From the NCBI RefSeq assembly GCF_040654195.1, contig NZ_JBFAHM010000005.1, positions 310,001-374,000 of the forward strand: 64,000 nt of DNA, written 5' to 3'. This stretch comes from Hamadaea sp013361475 (GTDB lineage: Bacteria; Actinomycetota; Actinomycetes; Mycobacteriales; Micromonosporaceae). Under the pieces are notes generated by a model. That model was not told the DNA's origin, searched no databases, and saw only the letters and a program-made list of their open reading frames with translations. The translations under genes were made by a program, and so were the position numbers. This document shows positions 41,872 through 49,901 of the stretch, piece by piece; position 1 is the first letter of the stretch; the number at the start of each line of letters is the position of its first letter.

Positions 41872-44589
41872 CTAGCTGGTGTGCACGCTCTTCGTGGCCG
41901 CCTGCCGGCCAACCGTGGGAGTGACTGGCCCTTTTCGTATTGGGGGACCAGTCCGCTCTACCCGTTGAGCATGCTCAGCGACGTCCCCATGGCTGCCGAG
42001 GAGAGTCACCGCGAGCTGTTGAGTCTCGGGTGCGGGCCTGGTATCGAGGTCGGCCAGGACCTGGGTGAGTTCGCGCATAGTGGCGCGGACTCCATCAGGC
42101 TGGCCGAGTTGAGCCAGCAGCCGCATCCGCTGCCGGTAGAGGGCTTCGTTGCCTGGGTCGGCGGAGATGGCCGCGGCGAGCAGCGTCGCGGCGCGGTGGG
42201 GGTCTACGGGTGTGAGCAGGTCGGCGAGGGCAGTGTGGGCTTCGACCGTGGCGATTGTGGTGGTGACGCGGTAGGCGTCGATCCAGTCGTTGTCCAGTTC
42301 CGGGGCCAGTGGCTCGATCCCGAGGCGGGTGGCGCGTTCGAGGAGGTCTTGCCGAGTCTGCGGGTCGGTGGCAGCGGACGCGGTGGTGGTGAGGTGGTGC
42401 AGTTGCCACAGGTCGACGGTGACCAGGTCGGGGTTGAGCCGGTAGCGGTCGCCGGACAGCAGGATCGGGTTGCCGCGCAGGGTGGTGTGATGAGTGAGGA
42501 CTTTGCGGAGGCTGGTGACCGCTTGCTGGACGCTGGCCAGGGATTTGCTGACGGTGGAGTCGGGGTAGAGGATTTCGCAGATGATGTCGACGTCGCCGCC
42601 GTGGGGCCGGCAGGCGAGGTAGACGGCGAGTTCTTTGGCTTTGCCGCGCAGGTGTGGGCGGGTGCCGGGACGCTCGGGTCCGAAGTGGATGGCTCCGAGG
42701 ACCCCCAGGTGAGCCTTCTCGCTCTCCGTGCTGTCGGCGGCGGTAGTTCGCGCGGCGGTGGGCTCGGCGTTGGCGGACGACGGTTCGATGTCGGTGGCTG
42801 GTTCGGGTGGTGGGATTGGCGGTGGTGCGGCGGCCGGGCCGGTGGTGGCTTCGCCGATGAGGTTGAGCGCGTCGATGGTGTCAGCCGCAGTGAGGATCGG
42901 CTGTCGTGGCCCGGCAGCGGTGGTTCCGTCGGCCGCGATGGTCAGGGTGTGTGGCCAGTCGCCGAGGATGTGTGCGGTGACCTGCGCGCCGGAGGTTTCG
43001 AGGAGTGCCTGCAGGCGAGCGGAATGTTCGCCGGCTGGTGGTGGGGCGACCAGGAGGATCCGCGCTCTGCCGGAGTCGGTTGCTGTGGGCTCGTGGCTGC
43101 GTCGGGTGTGCAGTATCTGGGCGTGCAGTTGGTCGAGGGCGTCGGTGACGGTTTCGGCGACGTGCAGCCGCGTCCAGGCGATGTCGGCGGAGTGACCTTC
43201 GAGCAGTGTCTCTAGGGCGCCTCGGGTGGTGATGACGTGACCGGGCAGGTTGTCGCCGTAGGGGGACAGGGTGGCGATGATGGCGGCGCGTGCGGCTGCC
43301 AGCGCGCCGGGACCTTGCAGTCCGATCGCGGTGGGCTCAGCCGGCGTGTGCGGCTGGGCAAAGTCGTGCCCCGCGTCGTCGTACCCAGTGTCGTCGTCGG
43401 GCTGCGGCGGGATGCCGGGCTGAGGCTGGGTGTTTCGACGGTGGACCAGATGCCGGGCGAGGCTGGCGATGTAGGGCAGAGGCCGCTGCGGCAGACCACG
43501 ACGAGCACGGTCGCGGCCGCGGCGGGCGAGCAGGCGGCGTCGCGCGACCAGGACGGCGACGGCTAGCACTGCGGTCGCCAGGGCGTAGGTCAGCCAGCTG
43601 TCGGCGCCGCGGTGTTCGGCCCTCGAAGCCGAAGCGGGTGTGCCGGTGATGGTCGGCGTCGGGTCGCTGGTGGGGCTGCTGGCGGCGGGTGGCGGGGTAT
43701 CGAGGTTGATCACACTGTCGGGGTCGGTGGCGGCCGATGTGGTAGGTGACGGGGTCGGTGTCGCGGGTGGGGCTGGTTGCCGGGGCGGTAGTTCTGGGTC
43801 GGTGACCGGTGGTCTGGCGGCGGGGGGTTTCGGTGTGGTGATGCGGGCGGGTGTGGCGCCGGGTGGTGGGATCGCGTCGGCGGGGAGTTTGAGGTCCCAG
43901 CGGGGGTAGATGAGGTCGCAGTCGCGCAGGGTGCCGCCGGTGGCGAAGTGCCGATGGCGGTTGAGCCGGCAAATCTCGGGCCACCGGTCTGGGTCTCCGA
44001 GCCACTGGCGGGCGATCTTGGACATCGTGTCGCCGCGGTGGACGATGACGTGATACCGGTGGCCGCGGAGCACGAAGGTGACCGTGCCGGACCGGGCGGC
44101 GGTCGCGGTTGTCGCGACGGCTGGGTGGACAGTCGCGGGTGCTGCAAGAGCTGTGGCGGCGGGCGGTTGCTGTGCCGGTCCGCTGGTGGCGGGTTTGGCG
44201 TGGGCGGGTCCGGTGATCAGGCCGATGATGCTGGCGCCGACGATGCCGGCGGCCAGGGCGCGTAGCGGTGCGGGAAGGCGTAGCCGCAGGCGGGGGAAGC
44301 GGTGGCGGGTGAGCCGGGCGAGGATCTCGACCGCGACGGCTGCGACGACGAATAGCAGCAGGAGCCATCCGGTGCAGGCGCCGAGGTCGCGCAGGAAGCT
44401 GCCGTGTAGCGGGTCGGCCAGGAAGGTGTTCCATTCGGCGTGGCTGGGCCAATGGTCGGGCAGTGGCCAGCCCGACAGGCGGATCAGGAACCAGCCGAAC
44501 CCGCCCATCACGGCGAGGCTGCAGATCGTGCTGACCGTGGCGCGTATGCCGGCGGCGAGCCGGGTCCACGGCGAGCGGCTGACGGTCAC
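41872..44589 (-). CDS. Membrane-anchored LysM plus BTAD transcriptional-activator-like protein
   Basis: The 905-residue protein has N-terminal membrane helices (about residues 17-37, 72-90 and 108-128). A LysM peptidoglycan-binding domain follows (YHVIVHRGDTMSKIARQWLG, about 180-230). Next come a Pro/Thr-rich linker and another membrane helix near 335-352. The cytoplasmic part ends in a winged-helix (LRGKAKELAVYLACRPHGGD) followed by a BTAD/TPR-like domain (about 755-880). The layout suggests a wall-sensing regulator. It lies downstream of the Hsp70-like operon, separated by the DnaA-box palindrome, and is common in actinobacteria near conjugative or secretion loci. Confidence 0.8.
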   Translation of the reverse strand: MTVSRSPWTRLAAGIRATVSTICSLAVMGGFGWFLIRLSGWPLPDHWPSHAEWNTFLADPLHGSFLRDLGACTGWLLLLFVVAAVAVEILARLTRHRFPRLRLRLPAPLRALAAGIVGASIIGLITGPAHAKPATSGPAQQPPAATALAAPATVHPAVATTATAARSGTVTFVLRGHRYHVIVHRGDTMSKIARQWLGDPDRWPEICRLNRHRHFATGGTLRDCDLIYPRWDLKLPADAIPPPGATPARITTPKPPAARPPVTDPELPPRQPAPPATPTPSPTTSAATDPDSVINLDTPPPAASSPTSDPTPTITGTPASASRAEHRGADSWLTYALATAVLAVAVLVARRRLLARRGRDRARRGLPQRPLPYIASLARHLVHRRNTQPQPGIPPQPDDDTGYDDAGHDFAQPHTPAEPTAIGLQGPGALAAARAAIIATLSPYGDNLPGHVITTRGALETLLEGHSADIAWTRLHVAETVTDALDQLHAQILHTRRSHEPTATDSGRARILLVAPPPAGEHSARLQALLETSGAQVTAHILGDWPHTLTIAADGTTAAGPRQPILTAADTIDALNLIGEATTGPAAAPPPIPPPEPATDIEPSSANAEPTAARTTAADSTESEKAHLGVLGAIHFGPERPGTRPHLRGKAKELAVYLACRPHGGDVDIICEILYPDSTVSKSLASVQQAVTSLRKVLTHHTTLRGNPILLSGDRYRLNPDLVTVDLWQLHHLTTTASAATDPQTRQDLLERATRLGIEPLAPELDNDWIDAYRVTTTIATVEAHTALADLLTPVDPHRAATLLAAAISADPGNEALYRQRMRLLAQLGQPDGVRATMRELTQVLADLDTRPAPETQQLAVTLLGSHGDVAEHAQRVERTGPPIRKGPVTPTVGRQAATKSVHTS

Positions 44590-44653
44590 GGGTGTTCACC
44601 TCCGAAAGGGTGGTCGGCGGCCGTGCCGGGGGTCGGGTCGCCGGGCATCCATA

Positions 44654-44685
44654 GCCGGTTATCCACAGGGCTGTGGATAACCGGC
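44654..44685. promoter_or_regulatory. 15-bp palindrome containing two DnaA-box sequences
   Basis: The arms gccggttatccacag and ctgtggataaccggc pair perfectly around gg. Each contains ttatccaca, the consensus DnaA box, in opposite orientations. It lies in the 177-base gap between the leftward genes at 41872 and 44767. It could bind DnaA (a regulator site or element origin), or be a terminator hairpin that matches by chance. Confidence 0.5.
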
Positions 44686-44766
44686 GGGACGGGGTTGCCT
44701 ATCCCGGCGAGGCCGGTGATGCGGCCGAATTGGACGGTTCGGCGCGATCCGGCCGACGGCGGCGAG

Positions 44767-46926
44767 TCAGGGGACAGATGACTGCTGCTGGCTGGCCGTG
44801 TCTGGTTCGGTGATCGGCGGCGTCGCCGGCTTGTCTGTGATGTCGCGGTCGGCGACGGTGGGGGGCCGGCTGTCGCCGCCCGGTTGTGCCGGCGTGAGTT
44901 CGAGGGAACGGGTGATGGTCTGCCATACCCGTCGCAACCCGTTGGGGTGGAGGTCCAGGGCGATTTTCACGGCGTGGCGGATCCACCAGAGGGCGACGAC
45001 GGCCAGGTATGCCTTGGTGAGCTGGTCGCCTGCGGCCCAGACGGTGTAGTAGTCGCCGGTGGCCAGGAACGCGCCGGTGGCGAGGACGAACGCCAGGACG
45101 GTGCGGGCGGCGATGTGGTTGACCAGGGTGATCGCGATCGCGATGCCGACGAGGACGGCTTTGATGCGCTGGTCGCCGCCGGGTGCCAGCGGTAGCCAGT
45201 CGAGGATGCGTGGGGTGTCGAAGTACAGGTTGCCGGCGATGCATCCGCAGGCGGCTAGTAGCGGCCCGCTGATCGGGTGGTGGAGCCGGTCGGTCCAGCC
45301 GCGGACGCGTAGCCGTGCCGATAGCGGCGCGAGGAGCCCGACGAGCAGGACGATGGTGGCCGGGGCGACGGCTCCAGCCAATGCGATGAGCGGGAAGCGG
45401 GGCACGTCCAGGGGTGGGCCGCCGATGATGGCGTAGCCGAGCATGCCTTGCACCAGGACGATGGCCAGTCCGATCACGACCGAGTAGATCTGGATCTGCC
45501 CGCCGGTGCGGGTGTGCCGGCCGGGGGTGGCTTCATCGGTGTCGTGCTGGTGGAGCAGGTGGACGAGCAGGGTGCCGGCGGCGATCGCGGACAGCATGAG
45601 GCACCAGCCGGCGACGGCGAACGACGGCCGGTCGAACAGGACCTGGATCTTCTGATAGTCGTAGATGTCGCGGTAGGAGCGCAGCCTGTCGGTGTAGGTG
45701 AAGGTTTCGTCGATCTCCTGGGTGGCCAGATGTGCGCCGAGGATCGCCGGCACGACGATCGCGGCGAGGTGGCCGGGTTTGAGCCACCGGCGTGGCTTCG
45801 CCGCTATCGCGGGTGCGGCGGCTACGGGTGTGGGTGCGAGGGTGAGGGCGCCGTGGCACAGCAGGTGCGGGTCGATCGGTTCGACCGGTGTGACGTCGAA
45901 CGCGGCACGGAGTTCGCCACCCGGGATGATCGTGGCCGCGGCGCCGCCGCGTACGACGATCCCGGCGAGAGATCCGGGTGTGAGTTCGGCGGCGGCGAGA
46001 ACGTCGCGGGCTGCGGCGACGATCTGCGCGCAGGCGTCGGTGGTGAGCTGTGTCAGGTCGTCGAAGTGGTAGATGGCGGCCAAATCCTGGTCGGGGATGC
46101 GGATCGCGGTGGCGCCGGCGTCGTCGACCGCGGCTTGGGCGTGCAGGTCCAGACGTGCGGACGCGCATCGGGCCAGCAGGGCCGGATGATCGGCGTGCTC
46201 GGGGGACAGGGCGTGGGCCATCGCCTGGTCGAGTCCGTGTCCGGCGTAGGTGTCGGAGGTGGTGGTGGCGAGCTGATTCCAGCCGCGGTCGGTGCGGCGC
46301 AGCACGGTGAGGTGTCCGCGGGTGCCGAGGTCGCAGACCAGCACGATGCCGTCTTGACCGGTGTGGGGCATGGTGGCTTCTGCGGCCGCGGCGGCTTCGC
46401 TGACGATGACCGGTGCCGGTAGGCCGGCGTCGGTGGCGGCCCGGCGGACCAGGTCGCGTCGCTGTGGTCCCCAGGTCGGTGGGACGGTGAGGACCAGTTG
46501 CTGGATCGGCACGCCCGCCGTCACGGCCTGCCGCTGCAGCAGAGTCTGGTAGACGCGCTTTGCGGGACCGTGCTGGCTGGAGTCGGTGGCCGGTTGTAGC
46601 GCGGTTTTGACGTCGACCAGCCGGTCGCCGACGTCGACGCGTGGGGTCGGCATAGCCAGGTTGCCGTCGAAGGTCAGCGGGATCCGCCTGCCGTCGATCT
46701 CGAGCAGAGCACGGGTGGAGTCGGCGCCCACGTCGATCGCGAGCCGTGCCCCGGCCCGGTGTGACGCGGTTGGCGCGTCCGCCTCCGGCGACATCGTGGA
46801 GACGTCGTCGGAGGCTTCGGCCTGATCGGACACGGCCGCCGGGCGGGGCGTTGCGATCGCTGTCGGGATCTGTGCCGCCGCGGTGTAGGGCAGGGCAAGG
46901 ATGGATGTGCGGGGGTTGGGGTTCAT
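44767..46926 (-). CDS. Membrane-anchored Hsp70-fold (actin-like ATPase) protein
   Basis: The 719-residue protein starts at ATG 46926, overlapping the MFS stop. Residues about 60-390 follow the Hsp70 nucleotide-binding fold. LAIDVGADSTRALLEIDG is the phosphate-1 position. LVLTVPPTWGPQRRDLVRRA is followed by VIVSEAAAAAEA. LVCDLGTRGHLTVLRR is phosphate-2, and GIVVRGGAAATIIPGGEL is the adenosine motif. The classical substrate-binding domain is missing. Instead the C-terminal half has about six or seven membrane helices (the first near 400-420, then 455-475, 500-520, 530-555 and later). It is the last gene of the ATP-grasp/MFS operon. Its function is unknown. Confidence 0.75.
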   Translation of the reverse strand: MNPNPRTSILALPYTAAAQIPTAIATPRPAAVSDQAEASDDVSTMSPEADAPTASHRAGARLAIDVGADSTRALLEIDGRRIPLTFDGNLAMPTPRVDVGDRLVDVKTALQPATDSSQHGPAKRVYQTLLQRQAVTAGVPIQQLVLTVPPTWGPQRRDLVRRAATDAGLPAPVIVSEAAAAAEATMPHTGQDGIVLVCDLGTRGHLTVLRRTDRGWNQLATTTSDTYAGHGLDQAMAHALSPEHADHPALLARCASARLDLHAQAAVDDAGATAIRIPDQDLAAIYHFDDLTQLTTDACAQIVAAARDVLAAAELTPGSLAGIVVRGGAAATIIPGGELRAAFDVTPVEPIDPHLLCHGALTLAPTPVAAAPAIAAKPRRWLKPGHLAAIVVPAILGAHLATQEIDETFTYTDRLRSYRDIYDYQKIQVLFDRPSFAVAGWCLMLSAIAAGTLLVHLLHQHDTDEATPGRHTRTGGQIQIYSVVIGLAIVLVQGMLGYAIIGGPPLDVPRFPLIALAGAVAPATIVLLVGLLAPLSARLRVRGWTDRLHHPISGPLLAACGCIAGNLYFDTPRILDWLPLAPGGDQRIKAVLVGIAIAITLVNHIAARTVLAFVLATGAFLATGDYYTVWAAGDQLTKAYLAVVALWWIRHAVKIALDLHPNGLRRVWQTITRSLELTPAQPGGDSRPPTVADRDITDKPATPPITEPDTASQQQSSVP

Positions 46927-48173
46927 GCTGCGGGTCCTTCGGCGAATGCGGCGTGTGATGTGCGATGACGGTGGTGCAGGGCGAGGCAGGCGGCCGCGGC
47001 GGCCAGCCCGGCCAGGCCGCCGCCGATCCACAGCAGGTCGGATCCGGCCGCCATGGTTGCCAGCAGCGGCGCGGCCACGGCGGCGGTGCCCTGAGTGGCG
47101 CCCCAGATGCCGAAGTAGCGGCCGCGCTGATGCGCGGGGGCCAGGCCGGCGATGACGGCCGGTGCGGCGGTCAGGAACGCGACCTCGCCGGCGACCCAGA
47201 TCGGGATGGTGGCCGCGGCCCAGCCGACGCTGGGGCTCAGCCCGGTCAGGGCGAGGCCGGTGCCGACGATGGCGACGCCGAGCCCGCTGACCAGCAGCCC
47301 GGGGGTGCGGGTCAGCCACTGCTGCGCCGTCACCTGGACCACGGCCACGACGAGGGGATCGAGCGCCAGCAGCAGTCCGTAGACGGTGGGGGTCGCGCCC
47401 GTGTGGCCGAGTACGACCGGCAGAGCGACCATGCTCTGCATGTGCACCGTGTAGAAGACGAGGGTGATCGCGGTGAACCCGAAGAACATCCTGCTGGCGG
47501 CCACGGGTGATCCGCTGTGTGGGACGTGGGTGGGCTGCGATGCGCGCTCGGGCAGCACACGCCATGCGACTGCGGCGAGGAGCAGGTTCGCGGCCGCGTT
47601 GGCGATGAACAGCCAGCGGAATCCCGGGCCGCTGGCGAGCAGCCCGCCGAGCGTGCAGGCGACCAGGCGGGACAGGTTCATCGTCAGGTAGAGCACCGCC
47701 ATCGCCTGGCTGCGGCTGGTACCGGTGGTGGTGTCGGCGACGGCGGATTGGATCGCGGGCCGGTACGCGTCGAACCCGATCCCGACCAACACGGCGGCGG
47801 CGATGGTGGCGGTCAGCCCGTGGACGCCGCCGAGGATCAGATAGCCGCCCGCGGCGCCGATGGCGGTGGTGGTGATGGTGGCGCGGCGGCCGATCCGGTC
47901 GGCGAGCCATCCGCCGAGGGGCATGGCGATCATCCAGCCGGTGCCGAACGCGGTCATCACCCAGCCGACCTGCATCGGGGTGTAGTGCTGGCTGAAGGCG
48001 AGCCAGAAGGCCAGGAACGGCACGACCACGAATCCGAGCCGGGCGGCGCCGACGCCGATCATCAGCCGCCAGAACACGCCGGGTAGCCCGCCGAACCGGC
48101 GTGCCCACCAGCCGGCGGCCTCTAGCGCACCGTCGGGTGTGGAGGTGACCTGTGCGATGACGGTGGTGATCAT
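46923..48173 (-). CDS. MFS transporter, probable exporter of the ATP-grasp product
   Basis: The 416-residue protein has about 12 membrane helices and the MFS motif GWLADRIGRRATITTTAIGA between helices 2 and 3. DHA1-type drug and metabolite exporters share this form. The frame is open upstream to 48299, but ATG 48173 overlaps the ATP-grasp stop (ATGA) and avoids an Arg-rich extension. It also overlaps the next gene by ATGA. The pairing of an ATP-grasp ligase with an MFS exporter recalls bacilysin-type dipeptide pathways, where the transporter gives self-resistance. Substrate is inferred only from context. Confidence 0.8.
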   Translation of the reverse strand: MITTVIAQVTSTPDGALEAAGWWARRFGGLPGVFWRLMIGVGAARLGFVVVPFLAFWLAFSQHYTPMQVGWVMTAFGTGWMIAMPLGGWLADRIGRRATITTTAIGAAGGYLILGGVHGLTATIAAAVLVGIGFDAYRPAIQSAVADTTTGTSRSQAMAVLYLTMNLSRLVACTLGGLLASGPGFRWLFIANAAANLLLAAVAWRVLPERASQPTHVPHSGSPVAASRMFFGFTAITLVFYTVHMQSMVALPVVLGHTGATPTVYGLLLALDPLVVAVVQVTAQQWLTRTPGLLVSGLGVAIVGTGLALTGLSPSVGWAAATIPIWVAGEVAFLTAAPAVIAGLAPAHQRGRYFGIWGATQGTAAVAAPLLATMAAGSDLLWIGGGLAGLAAAAACLALHHRHRTSHAAFAEGPAA

Positions 48174-49120
48174 CGGACCAGTTCCGGGCGGTGGGTTTGG
48201 ACGCGGATGGCGAACGCTTCGACGGCGTTGGGCATCAGCTGCAGGACGTGGTCGACGGTGGAGCCGTGCAGGTACGCGTAGCCGGCGGCGCCGGCCCACA
48301 GGCCGGTGCCGGTCATGCCGCCTTTGCCGCCGGTCTTGGCGGCGACGGTGGCTTCGATGACCCCGGGTTGGCGTTCGATGGCCTCGGGTGCGCCGATGGT
48401 GGTGATGGTGCCGTCGGGCACGTAGGGGCCGACCCAGCCGTAGACGCCGGGCCGCGGCCGCGGGTCGGCTTTGATCGGCTGCCCGATAGCGCTTTGCATC
48501 AGGAGGGTGGGGATGTCGAGGCCGTAGGCGTGGTGCAGCGTGCGCTGGATTCCGCCGCCGCCGGGCCTGGCGGCGACCTCACCGACGAGGAGCCGTCCGG
48601 CGTAGTCGTGGAACAGTTCGGTGTGGGTGAATCCGTCGCGGATGCGCAGGGCGCGGACGGCTTGTTCGGCGAGCCGGATGATCGGCTCGGTTTCGGGGCT
48701 GTCAGCCGGAAGCAGCACTGATCCGAGGGCGCCGCCCATGCCGACCAGCGGGGGCACGTTGTAACGGCCAGCGATCTGATACACCGGTTCGCCGTCGGTC
48801 CAGCAAGCGTCGACGTGGTACTCGCGGTGGATGTCGACGTACTGCTCGACGAGCATCCCGCCCTGGCCGGTCAGTGGCGCGAACGCGGGTTCGGTGGCGA
48901 ACCAGGCGGAGGCGGCGATGGGCTGGTCCAGTATCTGCCGCATGCCGTCGAGGTCACCGGGCCCGTAGACGATGTGGGTGTTGGTCGACCCGAACCCGGC
49001 CAGGGGTTTGACCACCAGGGGCCAGCCGAGGTCGCGGGCGGCCAGGGCGATGTCAGCGACGGTCGTGGCGATCCGGTGCCGGGCCACCGGCAGGCCGGCG
49101 TCGGCCAAACGCGTCTTCAT
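48170..49120 (-). CDS. ATP-grasp ligase, main part
   Basis: The frame encodes 316 residues of an ATP-grasp carboxylate-amine ligase (PurK/BacD-like superfamily). Recognisable are TRLADAGLPVARHRIATTV, PLVVKPLAGFGSTNTHIV (ATP-binding lysine), GMLVEQYVDIHREYHVDA, and the metal-binding LVGEVAARPGGGGIQRT. The ATG lies inside the conserved D-K-x-x-M motif: reading upstream in this frame gives VAATDKAV immediately before M. So the natural protein should include the upstream frame (49117-49440). The enzyme should join a carboxylate to an amine using ATP, for example as an amino-acid ligase. Confidence 0.8.
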   Translation of the reverse strand: MKTRLADAGLPVARHRIATTVADIALAARDLGWPLVVKPLAGFGSTNTHIVYGPGDLDGMRQILDQPIAASAWFATEPAFAPLTGQGGMLVEQYVDIHREYHVDACWTDGEPVYQIAGRYNVPPLVGMGGALGSVLLPADSPETEPIIRLAEQAVRALRIRDGFTHTELFHDYAGRLLVGEVAARPGGGGIQRTLHHAYGLDIPTLLMQSAIGQPIKADPRPRPGVYGWVGPYVPDGTITTIGAPEAIERQPGVIEATVAAKTGGKGGMTGTGLWAGAAGYAYLHGSTVDHVLQLMPNAVEAFAIRVQTHRPELVR

Positions 49121-49440
49121 GACGGCTTTGTCGGTAGCGGCGACGCGTCTCCTGTCCGCTGGCCGGGCAGATCGAGCAGGTCGCGGATCAGCCCGGCGGC
49201 GACGATCGCGCCTTCCCAGGTGGTGGCCACGTGGTCGATGCGCCTACGCAGGCTGCGGGCCAGGTCGGCGATCTGGTCGTAGGCGGTGAACCGGGTGACC
49301 GTCTGGATCGGATACGGCGGGTCGGTCGCCGCGCGCAGGTCGGCGTTGGCGTCGGTCAGACACACCAGCACCTCCTGTCCGGCCTGGGCGAGAGCGCGTT
49401 CGAGGGTGTCGGTCTGGTTGGACAGCACGAGCACGGTCAT
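49117..49440 (-). CDS. ATP-grasp ligase, N-terminal domain in a separate frame
   Basis: This 107-residue frame, from ATG 49440, encodes the preATP-grasp Rossmann-like domain. It reads TVLVLSNQTDTLERALAQAG, then EGAIVAAGLIRDLLDLPGQ. It then leaves the family pattern (RTGDASPLPTKPS) and ends in an ATGA overlap with the main part. A shift of one base near 49150 would join LDLPGQ to VAATDKAVMKTRL, as in intact family members. It could be a frameshift mutation, a sequencing error, programmed frameshifting, or a split protein made by coupled translation. Confidence 0.75.
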   Translation of the reverse strand: MTVLVLSNQTDTLERALAQAGQEVLVCLTDANADLRAATDPPYPIQTVTRFTAYDQIADLARSLRRRIDHVATTWEGAIVAAGLIRDLLDLPGQRTGDASPLPTKPS

Positions 49441-49570
49441 GACGAGGGTTTCCTTCCACGGACGCCGCCCGATTCGGCGGCAAGAGACAGGTCCACGGTG
49501 GAATCGCGCACAGGTGCGGACAGCGCGCTCTGAGGAGCGTGGTTCCGGAGCGGACAACCCCGGAAGCGAA

Positions 49571-49635
49571 AGATTGTATTGCAATCTAGCCTAGAATGTA
49601 TAGCGTTTATAGCTCACATGCGCTATACATTCTGG
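49571..49635. promoter_or_regulatory. AT-rich bidirectional promoter/operator island
   Basis: This is the most AT-rich stretch of the region. It holds agattg-tattg-caatct (49571-49587). It also holds a perfect 13-base inverted repeat, agaatgtatagcg (49593-49605) and cgctatacattct (49621-49633), with a 15-base spacer. It lies between the leftward ATP-grasp unit (start 49440) and the rightward unit (49680 onward). Promoter -10-like sequences (tatagc, tttata) are within. I infer a regulator-bound divergent promoter. Confidence 0.6.
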
Positions 49636-49679
49636 GTGGCGGTGGTGTCCGCCGCCTCGACCCGGGGAGCTGATCGGCG

Positions 49680-49802
49680 ATGGGCCAGATCCGGAAGCGT
49701 TACGCGGCACGGCTGGGCTTCGGCCTGCCCGCGGCCGCGCGGATTCCGCGGCTGAACCCGCACGGTCGCCGCTCCCGCCGGCGCGCCGGAGGCGCGCGCT
49801 AG
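49680..49802 (+). CDS. 40-residue Arg-rich ORF
   Basis: ATG 49680 lies 14 bases after a ggggag. The product is 40 residues with about a dozen Arg/Lys and no Asp or Glu. It begins MGQIRKRYAARLGFGLPAAA and ends RRRAGGAR. It lies just downstream of the AT-rich island, in the position of a first gene. Lack of acidic residues argues against a graspetide precursor. It may be a chance frame in GC-rich DNA. Its position beside an ATP-grasp ligase is the reason to list it. Confidence 0.3.
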   Translation: MGQIRKRYAARLGFGLPAAARIPRLNPHGRRSRRRAGGAR

Positions 49803-49901
49803 GCGCATCACCCTTTCCACCTTTGTTCCGGCCGAGCGGGCGCACGGCCGTCGATACGCCGTGCCCGCGAGGCTCCTTTGCCCACAAGGAGGCAACCCGT
49901 C

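Noticed and set aside
49680..49802. Graspetide precursor next to the ATP-grasp gene
   Set aside because: The peptide has no Asp or Glu and few Lys/Ser/Thr, so it cannot form the side-chain ester or amide links of that class.
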